DNA of 64,000 nucleotides from Methylocystis echinoides. Lineage in GTDB: Bacteria > Pseudomonadota > Alphaproteobacteria > Rhizobiales > Beijerinckiaceae. The notes below the pieces were generated by a model. The model searched no databases, was not told where the DNA came from, and worked only from the letters and a program-made list of their open reading frames with translations. Where the stretch lies: positions 1,316,501 through 1,380,500 of the forward strand of contig NZ_CP156084.1 in NCBI RefSeq assembly GCF_040687965.1, written 5' to 3'. Shown piece after piece: positions 27,402 to 36,798 of this stretch. The position numbers were made by a program, and so were the translations under genes. Numbering within the stretch: the first letter of the stretch is position 1; each line of letters starts with the position of its first letter.

Positions 27402-28226
27402 ATGACGACGGCAATTCCGCTGGCGGACCGCGGCGTGATCGAGGTTTCCGGCGAAGACGCGGCGAAGTTCCTGCATAATCTCGTGACGAACGACGTCGCG
27501 GGCTTGACGCCGGGAGACGCGCGCTTCGCCGCTCTGCTCACGCCGCAGGGGAAAATTCTGTTCGATTTTGTCGTCTTCGCGCTCGGCGACGGACGCTTTC
27601 TGCTCGATTGTCCGCTTTCGCTCGCGGGAGATCTCGAGAAGCGGCTCAACCTGTACAAGCTCCGCGCCAAGATCGCGATCGCCAACCGCAGCGACAGTCT
27701 CGAAGCCGTCGCCTTTCCGGACGCGACCGAGGCTCCGGCGGTCGAAATGCTGGCGCTGGCGCCCGAGCCGCGGTCGGCGGCGCTGGGCTGGCGCGGGATC
27801 GCCGAGAGCGGCCGGATCGCCGCTTCCGGCGCCCCCGAGGATTACGAAGCGCGCCGCATCCGCGCCGGGGTTCCCAAGGGCGGCGTCGACTTCGCCTATA
27901 GCGACGCTTTTCCGCATGAAGCCGACATGGACCTTTACGCCGGCCTCGACTTCAAGAAGGGCTGCTATGTCGGACAGGAGGTCGTCTCGCGCATGAAGCA
28001 CCGCAATCTGGTGCGAAAGCGCGTCACGCCCTATCGCGCCGCCGGCGGCGCGCCGGCGCCGGGCGAACCCATCCGCGCCGGCGAAATCGAGATTGGGATC
28101 ACCGGCTCGGCCGTCGGCGAGGAGGGCCTCGCCCTGATCCGCCTCGACCGCCTCGCCGACGCCAGGGAAAAAGGCGACGCGCCAATGGCCGGCGGCGTCG
28201 CCCTCGACTTCGTCGAGCGCAGCTAG
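27402..28226 (+). CDS. ygfZ: Folate-binding protein YgfZ (Fe-S repair)
   Basis: A 274-residue GcvT-like protein that uses folate in repair or assembly of certain Fe-S enzymes. It carries the diagnostic KGCYVGQE motif (in FKKGCYVGQEVVSR), whose Cys is functionally required in the family, and the N-terminal NLVTNDV segment. Start at 27402 gives MTTAIPL; an upstream in-frame ATG at 27366 lacks support. It diverges from the dihydroorotase gene and converges on hoxX, overlapping that gene's end by 4 bp. Confidence 0.92.
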   Translation: MTTAIPLADRGVIEVSGEDAAKFLHNLVTNDVAGLTPGDARFAALLTPQGKILFDFVVFALGDGRFLLDCPLSLAGDLEKRLNLYKLRAKIAIANRSDSLEAVAFPDATEAPAVEMLALAPEPRSAALGWRGIAESGRIAASGAPEDYEARRIRAGVPKGGVDFAYSDAFPHEADMDLYAGLDFKKGCYVGQEVVSRMKHRNLVRKRVTPYRAAGGAPAPGEPIRAGEIEIGITGSAVGEEGLALIRLDRLADAREKGDAPMAGGVALDFVERS

Positions 28227-30004
28227 ACCGCGGCGATCGCGCGCGGCGCGGGCTTCGCCTTAGCCGGGCGGGCGCGGCCCTTGAAGACGAAGTTCTCGCG
28301 CGCCCGATGATAGGCCGGATCGGGTCCGAAGAAATTCGCCTTCATGCGGGCAAGCTCCTCCGCCCGATAGGCGGCGAGCGGCTTGGCGCGCTCGTCGCGC
28401 ACGCGTTTTTCGTGCTTGTCGCGCAGCAGGCTCCAGAAATCCGCGCGCCGCGCCGTTTCGACGGCCTGCGCCGTCACGCCCCGCACAAAGGCCTCCGCGT
28501 CGCCGGCGACGACCTCGTCGACGAAGCCGATGGAGAGGGCTTCGCGGGTCCCCATGGGACGGCAGGCCTGCGCCAATTCCTGCGCATGCGCCGAGCCGAC
28601 CCGCCTCGGCAGCACATAGGTCCAATACTCCGAACCATAAAGCCCGCCCATGCTCCGATAATGCGGATTGAGCACGACGCTCTCGCGCGCCACGACGCGA
28701 TCCGCGGCCAGAGCGAGCATCGCCCCGCCGGCGCCGGCGTTGCCCGTCATCGCCGCGATGACGATATGAGACATGGTGTTGAGGATTTCACAGACGAGAT
28801 CGTCGATTGCATTGATATTTCGCCACGATTCGAGCGCCGGATCGGGGGCCGCCTCGATGATGTTGAGATGGATGCCATTCGAGAAGAAGTCCCTGCCGCC
28901 ATGCAGCACGATGACGCGAGTCGGGCGGCTGCGGGCGAAAAGGAAGGCGTCTCACAGGCGATAGCACTGCTGCGTGCTCATCGCGCCATTGTAGAAGTCG
29001 AAGTGGATATGGCCGACGCCGTCCCGCTCGACATAGCGGATTTCGCGATAGCTGCGATAATCGATCTCGGCCACGACCGGCAGCACCGACTCTGGAACGC
29101 CGAAGAGCAGCGGCCCGAGTATTTGCGCCGCCGGCAGCTTGACGCCGGAGACCGGGCAGAAGTCCGGTTCGCAATAGGCGCAACCCCCCTCCTGAGTGAA
29201 GTGGCCACAGTCGGGACCCGGGGCGCCGCTTTTGAGCTTCAAATGGCTGATCCAGACCGCGCCGTCGACCGTCGCGCGGCAGATGGCGCCGTCGCGCCTG
29301 GCGATGACGGCGCCGGGCGCGCCCTTCAGCCGGTCCTCGCCATGCGCCCCATAAAGGAAAACCTGCAGGCCGAAAAGTTCGTCCAAAACGCCCGGCGCGC
29401 TGTCGGCCGCGCGCATCTTGCGGAGAACCGTCTCCGTTCGGTCCCGCGACCAGTCGATCGCGCGGTCCCGCTGCGTCATCGCCGGGCGCAGGCGCCCCCG
29501 CGCCTCGGGCCGCGCATAGTCGAGCGGGAGAGGCCGGAACCGGCCGGATTCGAATTTCTCCACCGCCTCCAGCACGCCGCGCACCGCCGCCTCCGTGACG
29601 GCGTTGCGGTAGAGGCTGCCCTTGGCGTCGGCGACGGGCGGCAATTGAAACTCATGGCTTGCCCAGATCGGTCCAGCGTCCATCTCGGCGGCGGCCTGCA
29701 GGACCGTGACGCCCCAGCGTTCAGCGCCCTCCATGATGGCCCAGTCGAGCGAGGACGGCCCGCGATCGCCCATGATTCCCGGATGCACAATGAGGCAGAC
29801 GCGACGCCGCCAGATCGCCTCCGGCACGGCGGCCTTGAGCATTGGCGCGACGATCAAATCAGGATTGTCGCGCGCGACCGCGTCGACCATCGCTCTCTCG
29901 CTATCGGCGATGGCGACTGAAATGGCGTGACCCCGCTCGGTCAATTCGATCAGCAGTCGCTGGCTCAGGCTATTGTGCGCAGTGGTCAAAAACAAAATTT
30001 TCAT
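28223..30004 (-). pseudogene. hoxX: HoxX-type hydrogenase maturation protein, interrupted by one in-frame stop
   Basis: HoxX makes CO for the [NiFe]-hydrogenase active site under aerobic conditions, using an N-terminal formyltransferase-like domain and a C-terminal enoyl-CoA hydratase-like domain. Both halves are here in one frame: the formyl half at 28952-30004 (350 residues, starting MKILFLTTAHNS and ending STQQCYRL) and the hydratase-like half from about 28951 to 28223 (DAFLFARSRPTRVIVL, then NGIHLNIIEAA). They are separated only by a TGA at 28952-28954, with no frameshift, and homology continues on both sides. One base change (CGA to TGA) would explain it. The start overlaps the regulator gene stop (ATGA). 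No hydrogenase genes are in view. It could be a pseudogene, a sequencing error or read-through. Confidence 0.85.
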
Positions 30005-31071
30005 GTCGACCCCCAGTGATCGAAGAAACTGGATTGAAAACGGTCGCGATATTCGAGCGGCCCCACGTCGAGATGGCGTTTGAAGGCGCGGCGCAGGCGA
30101 TCCACGGTCGCGAAGCCGCAGGCCTGCGCAATCGCCTGTAAGGGAAGGCTGGTTTGTTCGAGCCGGCACCGCGCCGCCTCGACGCGGGCGCGCTCGACGA
30201 AGCGCGCGGGGGTCACGCCGGTTTCCGACAGGAAGCGGCGCGCGAAGTTGCGCGGACTCATCGCGGCCTGATCCGCCAGCCGTTCGACGGAGAGGTCGAG
30301 ATGGCAATTGGCGAGAACCCAGGCCTTGAGCTCGGCGATGTCCCGGCATCCGGCGTTGGGGTCCTCCAAGAAAGGACTGAATTGCGCCTGGCCGCCGGGA
30401 CGGCGCAAAAACACGACCATCAGGCCCGCGACCTGGCGGGGGACCTCGCGGCCGAGGTCCTCCTCGATGAGCGACAGCGCGAGATCAATCCCGGCGGTAA
30501 TGCCCCCCGAGGTGTAGACCCCGCCGTCGCGCACGAAGATGCGATTGGGATCGACGCAGAGCTTCGGATAGGCGCGCGCGAGCTCGTCGCAGTAAAGCCA
30601 GTGCGTGGTGACCCTGCGATTGTTGAGCAGACCGGCGCTGGCGAGAAGGAAAGCGCCGGTGCAGATCGAGGCCAGCCGGCGCGTGCGCGCCGCCACGCGC
30701 TTGATCCAGTCGATGAGTTCGACGTCGGCGCTCGCCGCCATCGCCCCCTCGCCGCCAACGACGACGAGCGTATCGAGCCCCTCGACGATGTCGGCGCATC
30801 CGAGCGGCGCAGCGATCTGCAGGCCGCATTTCGCTGTGACCATGCCTTTGGCCGCGGCGATCACGACAATCTGGTAACCGGGTTCGTTCTCCCGTCCCCT
30901 GAGGCAGAGGACCCGGTCGGCGTAATAGAATGCGTCGAGCGGGCCGCAAAGATCGAGAATTTCAAAGTCGCCGTAGATCAGAAACCCGATCTTGCGGACG
31001 CGCCTTAATTGATCCGGACGTCTTTCGCGGGAAAGCAGATCTGGGTCAAATGGAGATTTGGCAATCGACAT
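30001..31071 (-). CDS. GlxA-family AraC-type transcriptional regulator
   Basis: A 356-residue regulator with an N-terminal DJ-1/PfpI-like domain (KIGFLIYGDFEILDLCGPLDAF at about 26-48; SICTGAFLLASAGLL at about 135-150) and a C-terminal AraC helix-turn-helix domain (LSVERLADQAAMSPRNFARRF, then LQAIAQACGFATVDRLRRAF). The PfpI-like half probably senses a small molecule. It is translationally coupled to hoxX downstream (ATGA overlap), so it may regulate that operon, but its ligand is unknown. Confidence 0.9.
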   Translation of the reverse strand: MSIAKSPFDPDLLSRERRPDQLRRVRKIGFLIYGDFEILDLCGPLDAFYYADRVLCLRGRENEPGYQIVVIAAAKGMVTAKCGLQIAAPLGCADIVEGLDTLVVVGGEGAMAASADVELIDWIKRVAARTRRLASICTGAFLLASAGLLNNRRVTTHWLYCDELARAYPKLCVDPNRIFVRDGGVYTSGGITAGIDLALSLIEEDLGREVPRQVAGLMVVFLRRPGGQAQFSPFLEDPNAGCRDIAELKAWVLANCHLDLSVERLADQAAMSPRNFARRFLSETGVTPARFVERARVEAARCRLEQTSLPLQAIAQACGFATVDRLRRAFKRHLDVGPLEYRDRFQSSFFDHWGST

Positions 31072-31220
31072 CGCGCGATCTTCTCGCCTGCGGCAAATAC
31101 GCGCAATGACAAAAAGACGGTAGTTTCTGCCAAGAAATGGCGGCCCGCTTTACGCAAGCGAGCGCGTGAGAGCCAAAATAATACGTTCGGCCCGATAGAT
31201 AGCAGTCGGATTGGATGCGT

Positions 31221-31379
31221 TCAGCGATGCAAGACGTCCAGCGCCAAATCGAGCGCGCGCACGACCCCGACGTTGGCGAAGACGATCGCCGCGACCGCGG
31301 CGACGACGACGACGAGATCCCACGAAGACACACGCTTCTGCGCCGCGGCCGACGCGCGGTCCATAAACTGATTGTCCAT
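31221..31379 (-). CDS. Small single-span membrane protein
   Basis: A 52-residue frame: hydrophilic N-terminus (MDNQFMDRASAAAQKR), one strong hydrophobic stretch (WDLVVVVAAVAAIVFANVGVV) and a short tail ending LDVLHR. A GGGGGG-type ribosome site lies 7 bp before the ATG. The rest of the 31072-31594 gap shows no other protein-like frame. Function is unknown. Confidence 0.45.
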   Translation of the reverse strand: MDNQFMDRASAAAQKRVSSWDLVVVVAAVAAIVFANVGVVRALDLALDVLHR

Positions 31380-31594
31380 AATCGCCCCCCACTGCGACCC
31401 GCAACGGCGCTAAAGGCTCGACATGACGGCTATGTGACGAAGGTTAATACCGTCTATAACGCTGTAAGAGCCGCTTTCGTTTCGTTGCGAAGCTCGATAA
31501 GTTCCGCCCGCGCCAGCGGGTTGTTTTCGCAAAGACTAGTTCGGCGAAGGCAATGCCGGTAGAGCCAATGGCCAATACGAGGGAAGGACCACAA

Positions 31595-32572
31595 GTGAGC
31601 GCAAGCGAAAACACAGGCCGCGCGACGGCCAGCGTGAACACTCTCGCAGGCGAGATCGTCGACCGGCTCGTCGCCGGCGCCGAGAAATATCGCGTCGCCG
31701 TCTCGCGCGGCAGCCTCGGGGAACTGCTCATCGACGCCGGCGCCAAGGCCGCGGGCGGGATCGACGCCGGGCTGCTGCTCACCGAAATCTGCATGGGCGG
31801 GCTCGGCAAGGTCACGCTTTCGCCGGCGCCCGGCGCGTCCAAATGGCCGTTCTGGCTCACGGTCTCCAGCAACGATCCCGTCGTCGCCTGCCTCGCCAGC
31901 CAATACGCGGGCTGGAGCCTGCAGCATGAGAAATTCTTCGCGCTGGGCTCGGGGCCCGGCCGCGCTCAGGCGCGAGTCGAGAAGCTCTTCGAGGAACTGT
32001 CCTACAAGGACCGCGCCAACCGCGTGACCATCGTGCTCGAGAGCGGCTCGCCGCCGCCCAAGGAAGTGGTCGAGAAAGTCGCGTCGAAGTCCGACGTCTC
32101 GCCCGACAAGGTCGCTTTCGTCTATGCGCCGACGCAGTCGCTCGCGGGCAGCGTGCAGGTCGTCGGCCGCGTGCTGGAAGTCGCGCTGCACAAGGCGCAT
32201 GAACTGCATTTCCCGCTCGAGAACATCGTCGACGGAATCGCTACGGCGCCGCTGTCGCCCCCGCATCCGGATTTCGTCCAGGCCATGGGGCGGACAAATG
32301 ACGCGATCATTTACGCCGGCCGCGCCCATCTCTTCGTGAAAGGACCGGCGGCGGCGGCGAAGGAACTCGCCGAAAAGCTGCCGAGCAGCAATTCGCGCGA
32401 CTATGGCCAGCCTTTCGCCGAGATCTTCAAAGCCTATAAGGGCGACTTCTACAAGATCGACGGCAGCCTGTTCTCGCCGGCGGAAGCGCTGGTCACGGCG
32501 GTCGAGACCGGCGAGACCTTCCGCGCCGGCAAGATCGACGAGGCGCTGCTCGACAAGTCGTTCGGCGGATAG
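31595..32572 (+). CDS. mch: Methenyltetrahydromethanopterin cyclohydrolase
   Basis: Interconverts methenyl-H4MPT and formyl-H4MPT in the archaeal-type pathway that oxidises formaldehyde to formate. The 325-residue protein matches methylotroph Mch: [13 protein letters not shown], the [17 protein letters not shown] region, [14 protein letters not shown] near the C-terminus, and overall length. The GTG at 31595 is chosen because GGGAAGGA sits 6-7 bp upstream and the product then matches the family N-terminus; ATGs at 31553 and 31568 are in frame but less well placed. It opens a plus-strand run mch, ATP-grasp, orf7-type, fae, fae. mtdB, often adjacent, is absent from this window. Confidence 0.95.
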   Translation: MSASENTGRATASVNTLAGEIVDRLVAGAEKYRVAVSRGSLGELLIDAGAKAAGGIDAGLLLTEICMGGLGKVTLSPAPGASKWPFWLTVSSNDPVVACLASQYAGWSLQHEKFFALGSGPGRAQARVEKLFEELSYKDRANRVTIVLESGSPPPKEVVEKVASKSDVSPDKVAFVYAPTQSLAGSVQVVGRVLEVALHKAHELHFPLENIVDGIATAPLSPPHPDFVQAMGRTNDAIIYAGRAHLFVKGPAAAAKELAEKLPSSNSRDYGQPFAEIFKAYKGDFYKIDGSLFSPAEALVTAVETGETFRAGKIDEALLDKSFGG

Positions 32573-32605
32573 CGCGCACACGGTGTATCCGCGCCTATCC
32601 GAGTC

Positions 32606-32628
32606 ATGGCCGGGCTTGACCCGGCCAT
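32606..32628. repeat. Palindromic element of the ATGGCCGGG type
   Basis: Inverted repeat ATGGCCGGG / CCCGGCCAT around CTTGA, between mch and the ATP-grasp gene. This motif is a familiar dispersed intergenic palindrome of Rhizobiales genomes; here it may also act as an mRNA stem. Confidence 0.75.
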
Positions 32629-32737
32629 CCTTCGCGCCGATCCGGAATGTCATGGTTAAAGGTGGCGGCCCCGCGCATCTTTGGCGCCGTTTAGTCGCCG
32701 GGGGCGCAGTACGTAGACAGCCGGGACAGGCCCGCCG

Positions 32738-33682
32738 ATGACGACCTCTGTCTCGGCCATGACGCCGCGCGTCGCGATTTTCACCGACAAGCTCGACTGG
32801 CATGTCGAGCATACCGTCGCGGCCTTCCGCGCGCTGGGCGCGACGCCGGTCGCCGTGCGGCTCGCCGCCTGCCGCATCGACACGACGCGCCCCAACGGCC
32901 TCGCGATTCCCGGCTTTCACGCCCTGCCCGACCTCGCCGTGGTGCGCGCCATTGGCGACGGCTCGCTCGAGGCCATCACCATGCGGCTCGGCGCGCTGCA
33001 TGCGCTCGAGGCGTTGGGCGTCCCGCTCGTCAATGGCCCCCGCGCCATCGAGCGCTGCACCGACAAAAGCATGGCGAGCTTCCTGTTGGCTCGGGCCGGC
33101 GTCCCCGCGCCCGAGACTTTTGCGATGCAATCCTTGGCGCAGGCGCGCGCCCTCGCCCGACGCGAATGCGCGCGAGGGCCGCTGGTGATGAAGCCGCTCT
33201 TTGGCGCGCAGGGCTGGGGGCTTCGTCTCATCGAGACCGAACGCGACGTCCCATCGCTTGAAGAGGCGCGCGGCGTCTTTTATCTTCAGCGCTTCGTCGG
33301 TCCGGCGCGACCGCCCTATGAGGACATGCGCATCCTCGTCTCGCGCGGCGAGATCGTCGCCGCCATGAAGCGGCGCTCGAGCCACTGGATCACCAATGTG
33401 CGGCAGGGCGCGCGGCCAATCGCGGTTACGCCGACTCCCATCGAGCGCGACATGGCGCTTGCAGCCGCCGGGGCGATGGGAACGATTATGGCCGGCGTCG
33501 ATCTCATCGCGGACGCCGACGGAAAGCCCATGGTCCTGGAGGTCAACAGCATGCCCGGCTGGAGCGGCCTGCAACGGATCACGCCGTTCTCGATCGCCGA
33601 AAGGCTGGCTGCGGACGCGCTCGCTTTCGTCCCGGGCGCCCGCGTTCCTCCTCCCAACACCGCGGGAACAGGGTTACGTTGA
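32738..33682 (+). CDS. ATP-grasp (RimK-like) protein, orf5-type of the H4MPT cluster
   Basis: A 314-residue RimK-family ATP-grasp ligase with ATP-binding motifs KPLFGAQGWGLRLI (about 148-161) and the metal-binding EVNSMPGWSGLQ (about 268-279). In Methylobacterium extorquens an ATP-grasp gene (orf5) sits between mch and orf7; the order here is the same. A role in making H4MPT or a related cofactor is inferred from that context; the amino acid it ligates is not known from sequence. It overlaps the next gene by 4 bp. Confidence 0.85.
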   Translation: MTTSVSAMTPRVAIFTDKLDWHVEHTVAAFRALGATPVAVRLAACRIDTTRPNGLAIPGFHALPDLAVVRAIGDGSLEAITMRLGALHALEALGVPLVNGPRAIERCTDKSMASFLLARAGVPAPETFAMQSLAQARALARRECARGPLVMKPLFGAQGWGLRLIETERDVPSLEEARGVFYLQRFVGPARPPYEDMRILVSRGEIVAAMKRRSSHWITNVRQGARPIAVTPTPIERDMALAAAGAMGTIMAGVDLIADADGKPMVLEVNSMPGWSGLQRITPFSIAERLAADALAFVPGARVPPPNTAGTGLR

Positions 33683-34629
33683 GACGCGACATCTTGCACG
33701 CCTCCAGACATCGAGACGAAGGTTTGACCGCTCCTTCCGCCCCTCGTCCCGACCCGCTCTCCGCCGCCAAGGAGAGCGAGACGAGGATTTCATCGGCCTT
33801 CATCGCCGCCTGCGAGGCCGAGCTCGCCGCGCCCAAGCCGGGCAATGTCCATCATTTCGCGCCCGGCCATGGAATGGCCGCGCAGGATTTCGTCCTGAGC
33901 GCCCGCGCCGCCGCGCCGTTCATCGCCGCCGCGGAGGCAAGCGTCGGCGCGCGCATCCTGGGCGCGGTCGAGGCGACCTGGGCGGCCGTCGGCCAGAACA
34001 CCAATCTCGGAATCGTCCTGCTCTGCGCGCCGCTGGCGCAGGCGGCGCTGACGGCGACCAGCGACGATCTCGCAGGCGAAACCGCCCGCGTCCTCGCCGC
34101 GCTCGACGTCGCCGACGCCGACGCGGCCTTCCGCGCCATTCGGCGCGCCAATCCCGCCGGTCTCGGCGAAGCAGAGGCGCATGACGTCTCGGGCCCGGCG
34201 GAAACCACCCTGCTCGAGGCGATGCGCGCCGCCGCGCCGCGCGACCGCATCGCCTATCAATACGCCCACGACTTCGTCGACATTTTCGAGACCGGCTTCG
34301 CCGCCCTCGCCCGCGCCCGCGTCCGCGGCCATGACGCGCCGCGTGCGACGCTCGAGGTCTATATGGCCTTTTTGGCCGCCTTTCCCGATAGCCATATCGT
34401 CCGCAAATACGGGGTCGCGGCGGCCTGCGCGGTTTGCGCGGAGGCGGCGCAAAGAGCTTTGGCGATCGAAGCCGCCGGGCGGGGGGAAGCCTTTGAGCTT
34501 GCCCTCGAATTCGACCGCGAGCTGAAGGAAAAGCGTGTCAATCCAGGCACAAGCGCAGACATGACTGTCGCTGTTCTTTTTGCAGATTCTCTTCGGTCCA
34601 TCTTGGCAAGCGCGCGCAAAAATGGTTGA
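33679..34629 (+). CDS. Triphosphoribosyl-dephospho-CoA synthase-like protein, orf7-type
   Basis: A 316-residue member of the CitG/MdcB-like family, recognised by [22 protein letters not shown], the [16 protein letters not shown] segment and the acidic C-terminal helices. In methylotrophs this family (orf7) sits with mch and fae and is thought to act in H4MPT cofactor synthesis. The start is not an ATG: TTG at 33679 overlaps the previous stop, and TTG at 33724 behind GAAGGT is an alternative that would drop 15 N-terminal residues. Confidence 0.85.
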   Translation: MRRDILHASRHRDEGLTAPSAPRPDPLSAAKESETRISSAFIAACEAELAAPKPGNVHHFAPGHGMAAQDFVLSARAAAPFIAAAEASVGARILGAVEATWAAVGQNTNLGIVLLCAPLAQAALTATSDDLAGETARVLAALDVADADAAFRAIRRANPAGLGEAEAHDVSGPAETTLLEAMRAAAPRDRIAYQYAHDFVDIFETGFAALARARVRGHDAPRATLEVYMAFLAAFPDSHIVRKYGVAAACAVCAEAAQRALAIEAAGRGEAFELALEFDRELKEKRVNPGTSADMTVAVLFADSLRSILASARKNG

Positions 34630-34772
34630 GTCCGCGCCGCGCGGGGCATTCTCGCGGCTATCTGGCCAACCGGTCGGGCAAAATCCTAAAGAGCCCGACG
34701 CCGAAAACGAAGGATAGGAGCGCTGCGGCGCATGACGCGCGGCGCTTGGGGGAACCTGGAAAGGAAACGCAC

Positions 34773-35282
34773 ATGGCTTTGATCAACAAGATGCTGGTCG
34801 GCGAGTCGCTCGTCGGCGAGGGCAACGAAGTCGCTCACATCGACCTCATCATGGGTCCGCGCGGTTCGGCCGCTGAGCTCGCCTTCGCCAACGCGCTCGT
34901 CAACAACAAGGACGGCTTCACGACGCTTCTCGCGGTCGTCGCGCCGAACCTGCTCTGCAAGCCGAACACGATTCTCTTCAACAAGGTCACCATCAAGGGC
35001 GCCAAGCAGGCCGTCCAGATGTTCGGCCCGGCGCAGCACGGCGTCGCCAAGGCGGTCGCCGACTCGGTCGCCGAGGGCGTGATCCCGGTTTCGGAAGCCG
35101 ACGACCTGTTCATCTCGGTCGGCGTGTTCATCCATTGGGACGCCAACGACGACAAGAAGATTCAGGACTACAACTATCAGGCCACGAAGGAAGCCATCGC
35201 CCGCGCCGTCCGCGGCGAGCCGAAGGCCTCGGAAGTCGTCGCCAAGCGCAACGAAGCCAAGCACCCCTTCGCCCCGAATTGA
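34773..35282 (+). CDS. fae: Formaldehyde-activating enzyme Fae
   Basis: Condenses formaldehyde with H4MPT to methylene-H4MPT in the cytoplasm. The 169-residue protein has the full family sequence: [19 protein letters not shown] (with the active-site His), [17 protein letters not shown], and [23 protein letters not shown], ending KHPFAPN. Start at 34773 follows AAGGAAAC at good spacing. Downstream is a hairpin, then a second fae copy. Confidence 0.97.
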   Translation: MALINKMLVGESLVGEGNEVAHIDLIMGPRGSAAELAFANALVNNKDGFTTLLAVVAPNLLCKPNTILFNKVTIKGAKQAVQMFGPAQHGVAKAVADSVAEGVIPVSEADDLFISVGVFIHWDANDDKKIQDYNYQATKEAIARAVRGEPKASEVVAKRNEAKHPFAPN

Positions 35283-35313
35283 TTTCGGGCGTTATCGCCT
35301 CGTTTGCAAAATC

Positions 35314-35334
35314 GGGGAGCCGTTGCGGCTCCCC
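35314..35334 (+). terminator. Hairpin after first fae
   Basis: A 9-bp stem GGGGAGCCG / CGGCTCCCC with a 3-base loop, 31 bp after the fae stop. There is no T-run (GTTCAG follows), so it may attenuate or protect the mRNA rather than fully terminate. Its core is shared with the terminator after the second fae. Confidence 0.65.
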
Positions 35335-35452
35335 GTTCAGCCGTACGGGACGCATCGCCAGAACTCGGGCGTCCGCATAAACAGGTGGGCTCCGCGCGTG
35401 CGCTAACAAAAAACGCCGCTGGACGCGAACAGCACCGGGAGGGATGGAAAAA

Positions 35453-36025
35453 ATGGCTTCTTTCTTCGAGAAGATTCTTGGCGCGCTGTTTCCTAAGCCG
35501 TCGAGCGGTTTCGGCGGCTCCTCGAGCGCCAAGACGGGAGTGGGCGAGTCGCTCGTCGGCGACGGCAACGAAGTCGCTCACATCGACCTGATCATGGGTC
35601 CGCGCGGCTCCGCCGCCGAGAAGGCCTTCGCCAACGGCCTCGTCAACAACAAGGACGGCTTCACGACGCTCCTCGCGGTCATCGCGCCGAATCTGCTCGT
35701 CAAGCCGTACACCATGATGTTCAACAAGGTGACCATCAAGAACGCCAAGCAGGCTGTCCAGATGTTCGGCCCTGCGCAGCACGGCGTCGCCAAGGCCGTC
35801 GCCGATTCGGTCGCCGAGGGCGTGATCCCGCTCGAAAAGGCCGAAGACCTCTTCATCTGCGTCGGCGTCTTCATCCACTGGGACGCGAACGACGACCAGA
35901 AGATCCAGGACTTCAACTATCAGGCCACGAAGGAAGCCATCGCCCGCGCGATGAAGGGCGACCCCAAGGCCCAGCGCGTCGTCCAGGAGCGCGTCACCGC
36001 GAAGCATCCTTTCGCCGCCAACTGA
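35453..36025 (+). CDS. Formaldehyde-activating enzyme paralogue with N-terminal extension
   Basis: A 190-residue Fae whose body from [16 protein letters not shown] onward is close to the upstream copy and keeps the catalytic region, ending KHPFAAN. It differs by about 25 extra N-terminal residues: an amphipathic-looking segment [15 protein letters not shown] followed by a Ser/Gly linker. Start at 35453 is chosen because GGGAGGG is 9 bp upstream; the in-frame ATG at 35444 abuts that site. The extension could target the enzyme to a membrane or partner. It arose by tandem duplication and diverged at several positions. Confidence 0.92.
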   Translation: MASFFEKILGALFPKPSSGFGGSSSAKTGVGESLVGDGNEVAHIDLIMGPRGSAAEKAFANGLVNNKDGFTTLLAVIAPNLLVKPYTMMFNKVTIKNAKQAVQMFGPAQHGVAKAVADSVAEGVIPLEKAEDLFICVGVFIHWDANDDQKIQDFNYQATKEAIARAMKGDPKAQRVVQERVTAKHPFAAN

Positions 36026-36051
36026 TCGGCGGAGAAGGCGCAGCGACAATA

Positions 36052-36079
36052 GGGGAGCCCGTGCGGCTCCCCTTTTATT
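36052..36079 (+). terminator. Rho-independent terminator after second fae
   Basis: Stem GGGGAGCC / GGCTCCCC with a five-base loop, followed by TTTTATTTT. It overlaps the 3' end of the convergent HisA-like gene, which ends at 36075. Confidence 0.85.
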
Positions 36080-36776
36080 TTGCGCCGAGCGTCGCGAGAT
36101 CGTCAGGCGTCAGCCGCCGCTCGTGCAGCGCGGTGGCGACGAGCGCGCCCGCAGCGCCGGCGTCCCGCAGCGCCATGAGATCGTCGAGGCCGCGGACGCC
36201 GCCGGCGGCGTAGATCCGCCGCCCTGGCGCGCGCCGCGCAATCTCGCGCAGACGCGTGAGGTCCGGACCCTGCCCGGCGCCGACGCGCGCCAAGGTCATG
36301 ACGATGACGCGATCCGGCCAGAGCGTCGTGTCGGAGAGCAGGCGAGGATCGCCAAGGAACCCCGCGTCCGAAAAATCCAGCGACAGGATCACGCGCGATC
36401 GATCTATTGCCTGCGCGGCCTCATCGACGCTTTCCAGACTCTCGCTGCCGAGCACGATGTCCTTATTGGCGACCATCGCCTCCAGGTCCGCCGGCGCGTC
36501 ACCCCGACATCCCGCGTCGAGCCACAGGCGCGCCGGGGCGATCGTCTCGGCGATGACCGCCGTCATCTCCCCGTTTGCGCCGCGCCTTTCGATCGCGTCG
36601 AGGTCTGCGATATAGAGCGCGCCAAAAGGATAAAGCGACATAAGCCCGCGCGCGACGTCTCGCGGGTCGCTGGTTTTCGACCACGGCGTTTCCAGCGGCT
36701 GGTAATCGGCGCGACGTCCCGCGACCGCGCGTACGGCGACGCCGTTGCGAATATCGATGACGGGGATGATCTGCAT
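36075..36776 (-). CDS. HisA-like TIM-barrel protein
   Basis: A 233-residue (beta/alpha)8 protein resembling HisA/HisF: N-terminal VIDIRNGVAVRAVAGRR, the LYIADLDAIERRG strand with Asp residues, and a C-terminal phosphate-binding loop YAAGGVRGLDDLMAL. True HisA normally sits in the his operon; here it lies between fae and the xox block. HisA-like paralogues occur with archaeal-type C1 genes, so a role in methanofuran- or H4MPT-related cofactor synthesis is my inference. It converges on fae and diverges from the next gene over 22 bp. Confidence 0.72.
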   Translation of the reverse strand: MQIIPVIDIRNGVAVRAVAGRRADYQPLETPWSKTSDPRDVARGLMSLYPFGALYIADLDAIERRGANGEMTAVIAETIAPARLWLDAGCRGDAPADLEAMVANKDIVLGSESLESVDEAAQAIDRSRVILSLDFSDAGFLGDPRLLSDTTLWPDRVIVMTLARVGAGQGPDLTRLREIARRAPGRRIYAAGGVRGLDDLMALRDAGAAGALVATALHERRLTPDDLATLGAK

Positions 36777-36798
36777 GAGGCATTATAGAAGGATGCTC

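Noticed and set aside
28952-28954. Reading the hoxX TGA as selenocysteine
   Set aside because: The aligned position is not a Cys/Sec site in HoxX, and I see no obvious selenocysteine-insertion hairpin just downstream; a point mutation or error is simpler.
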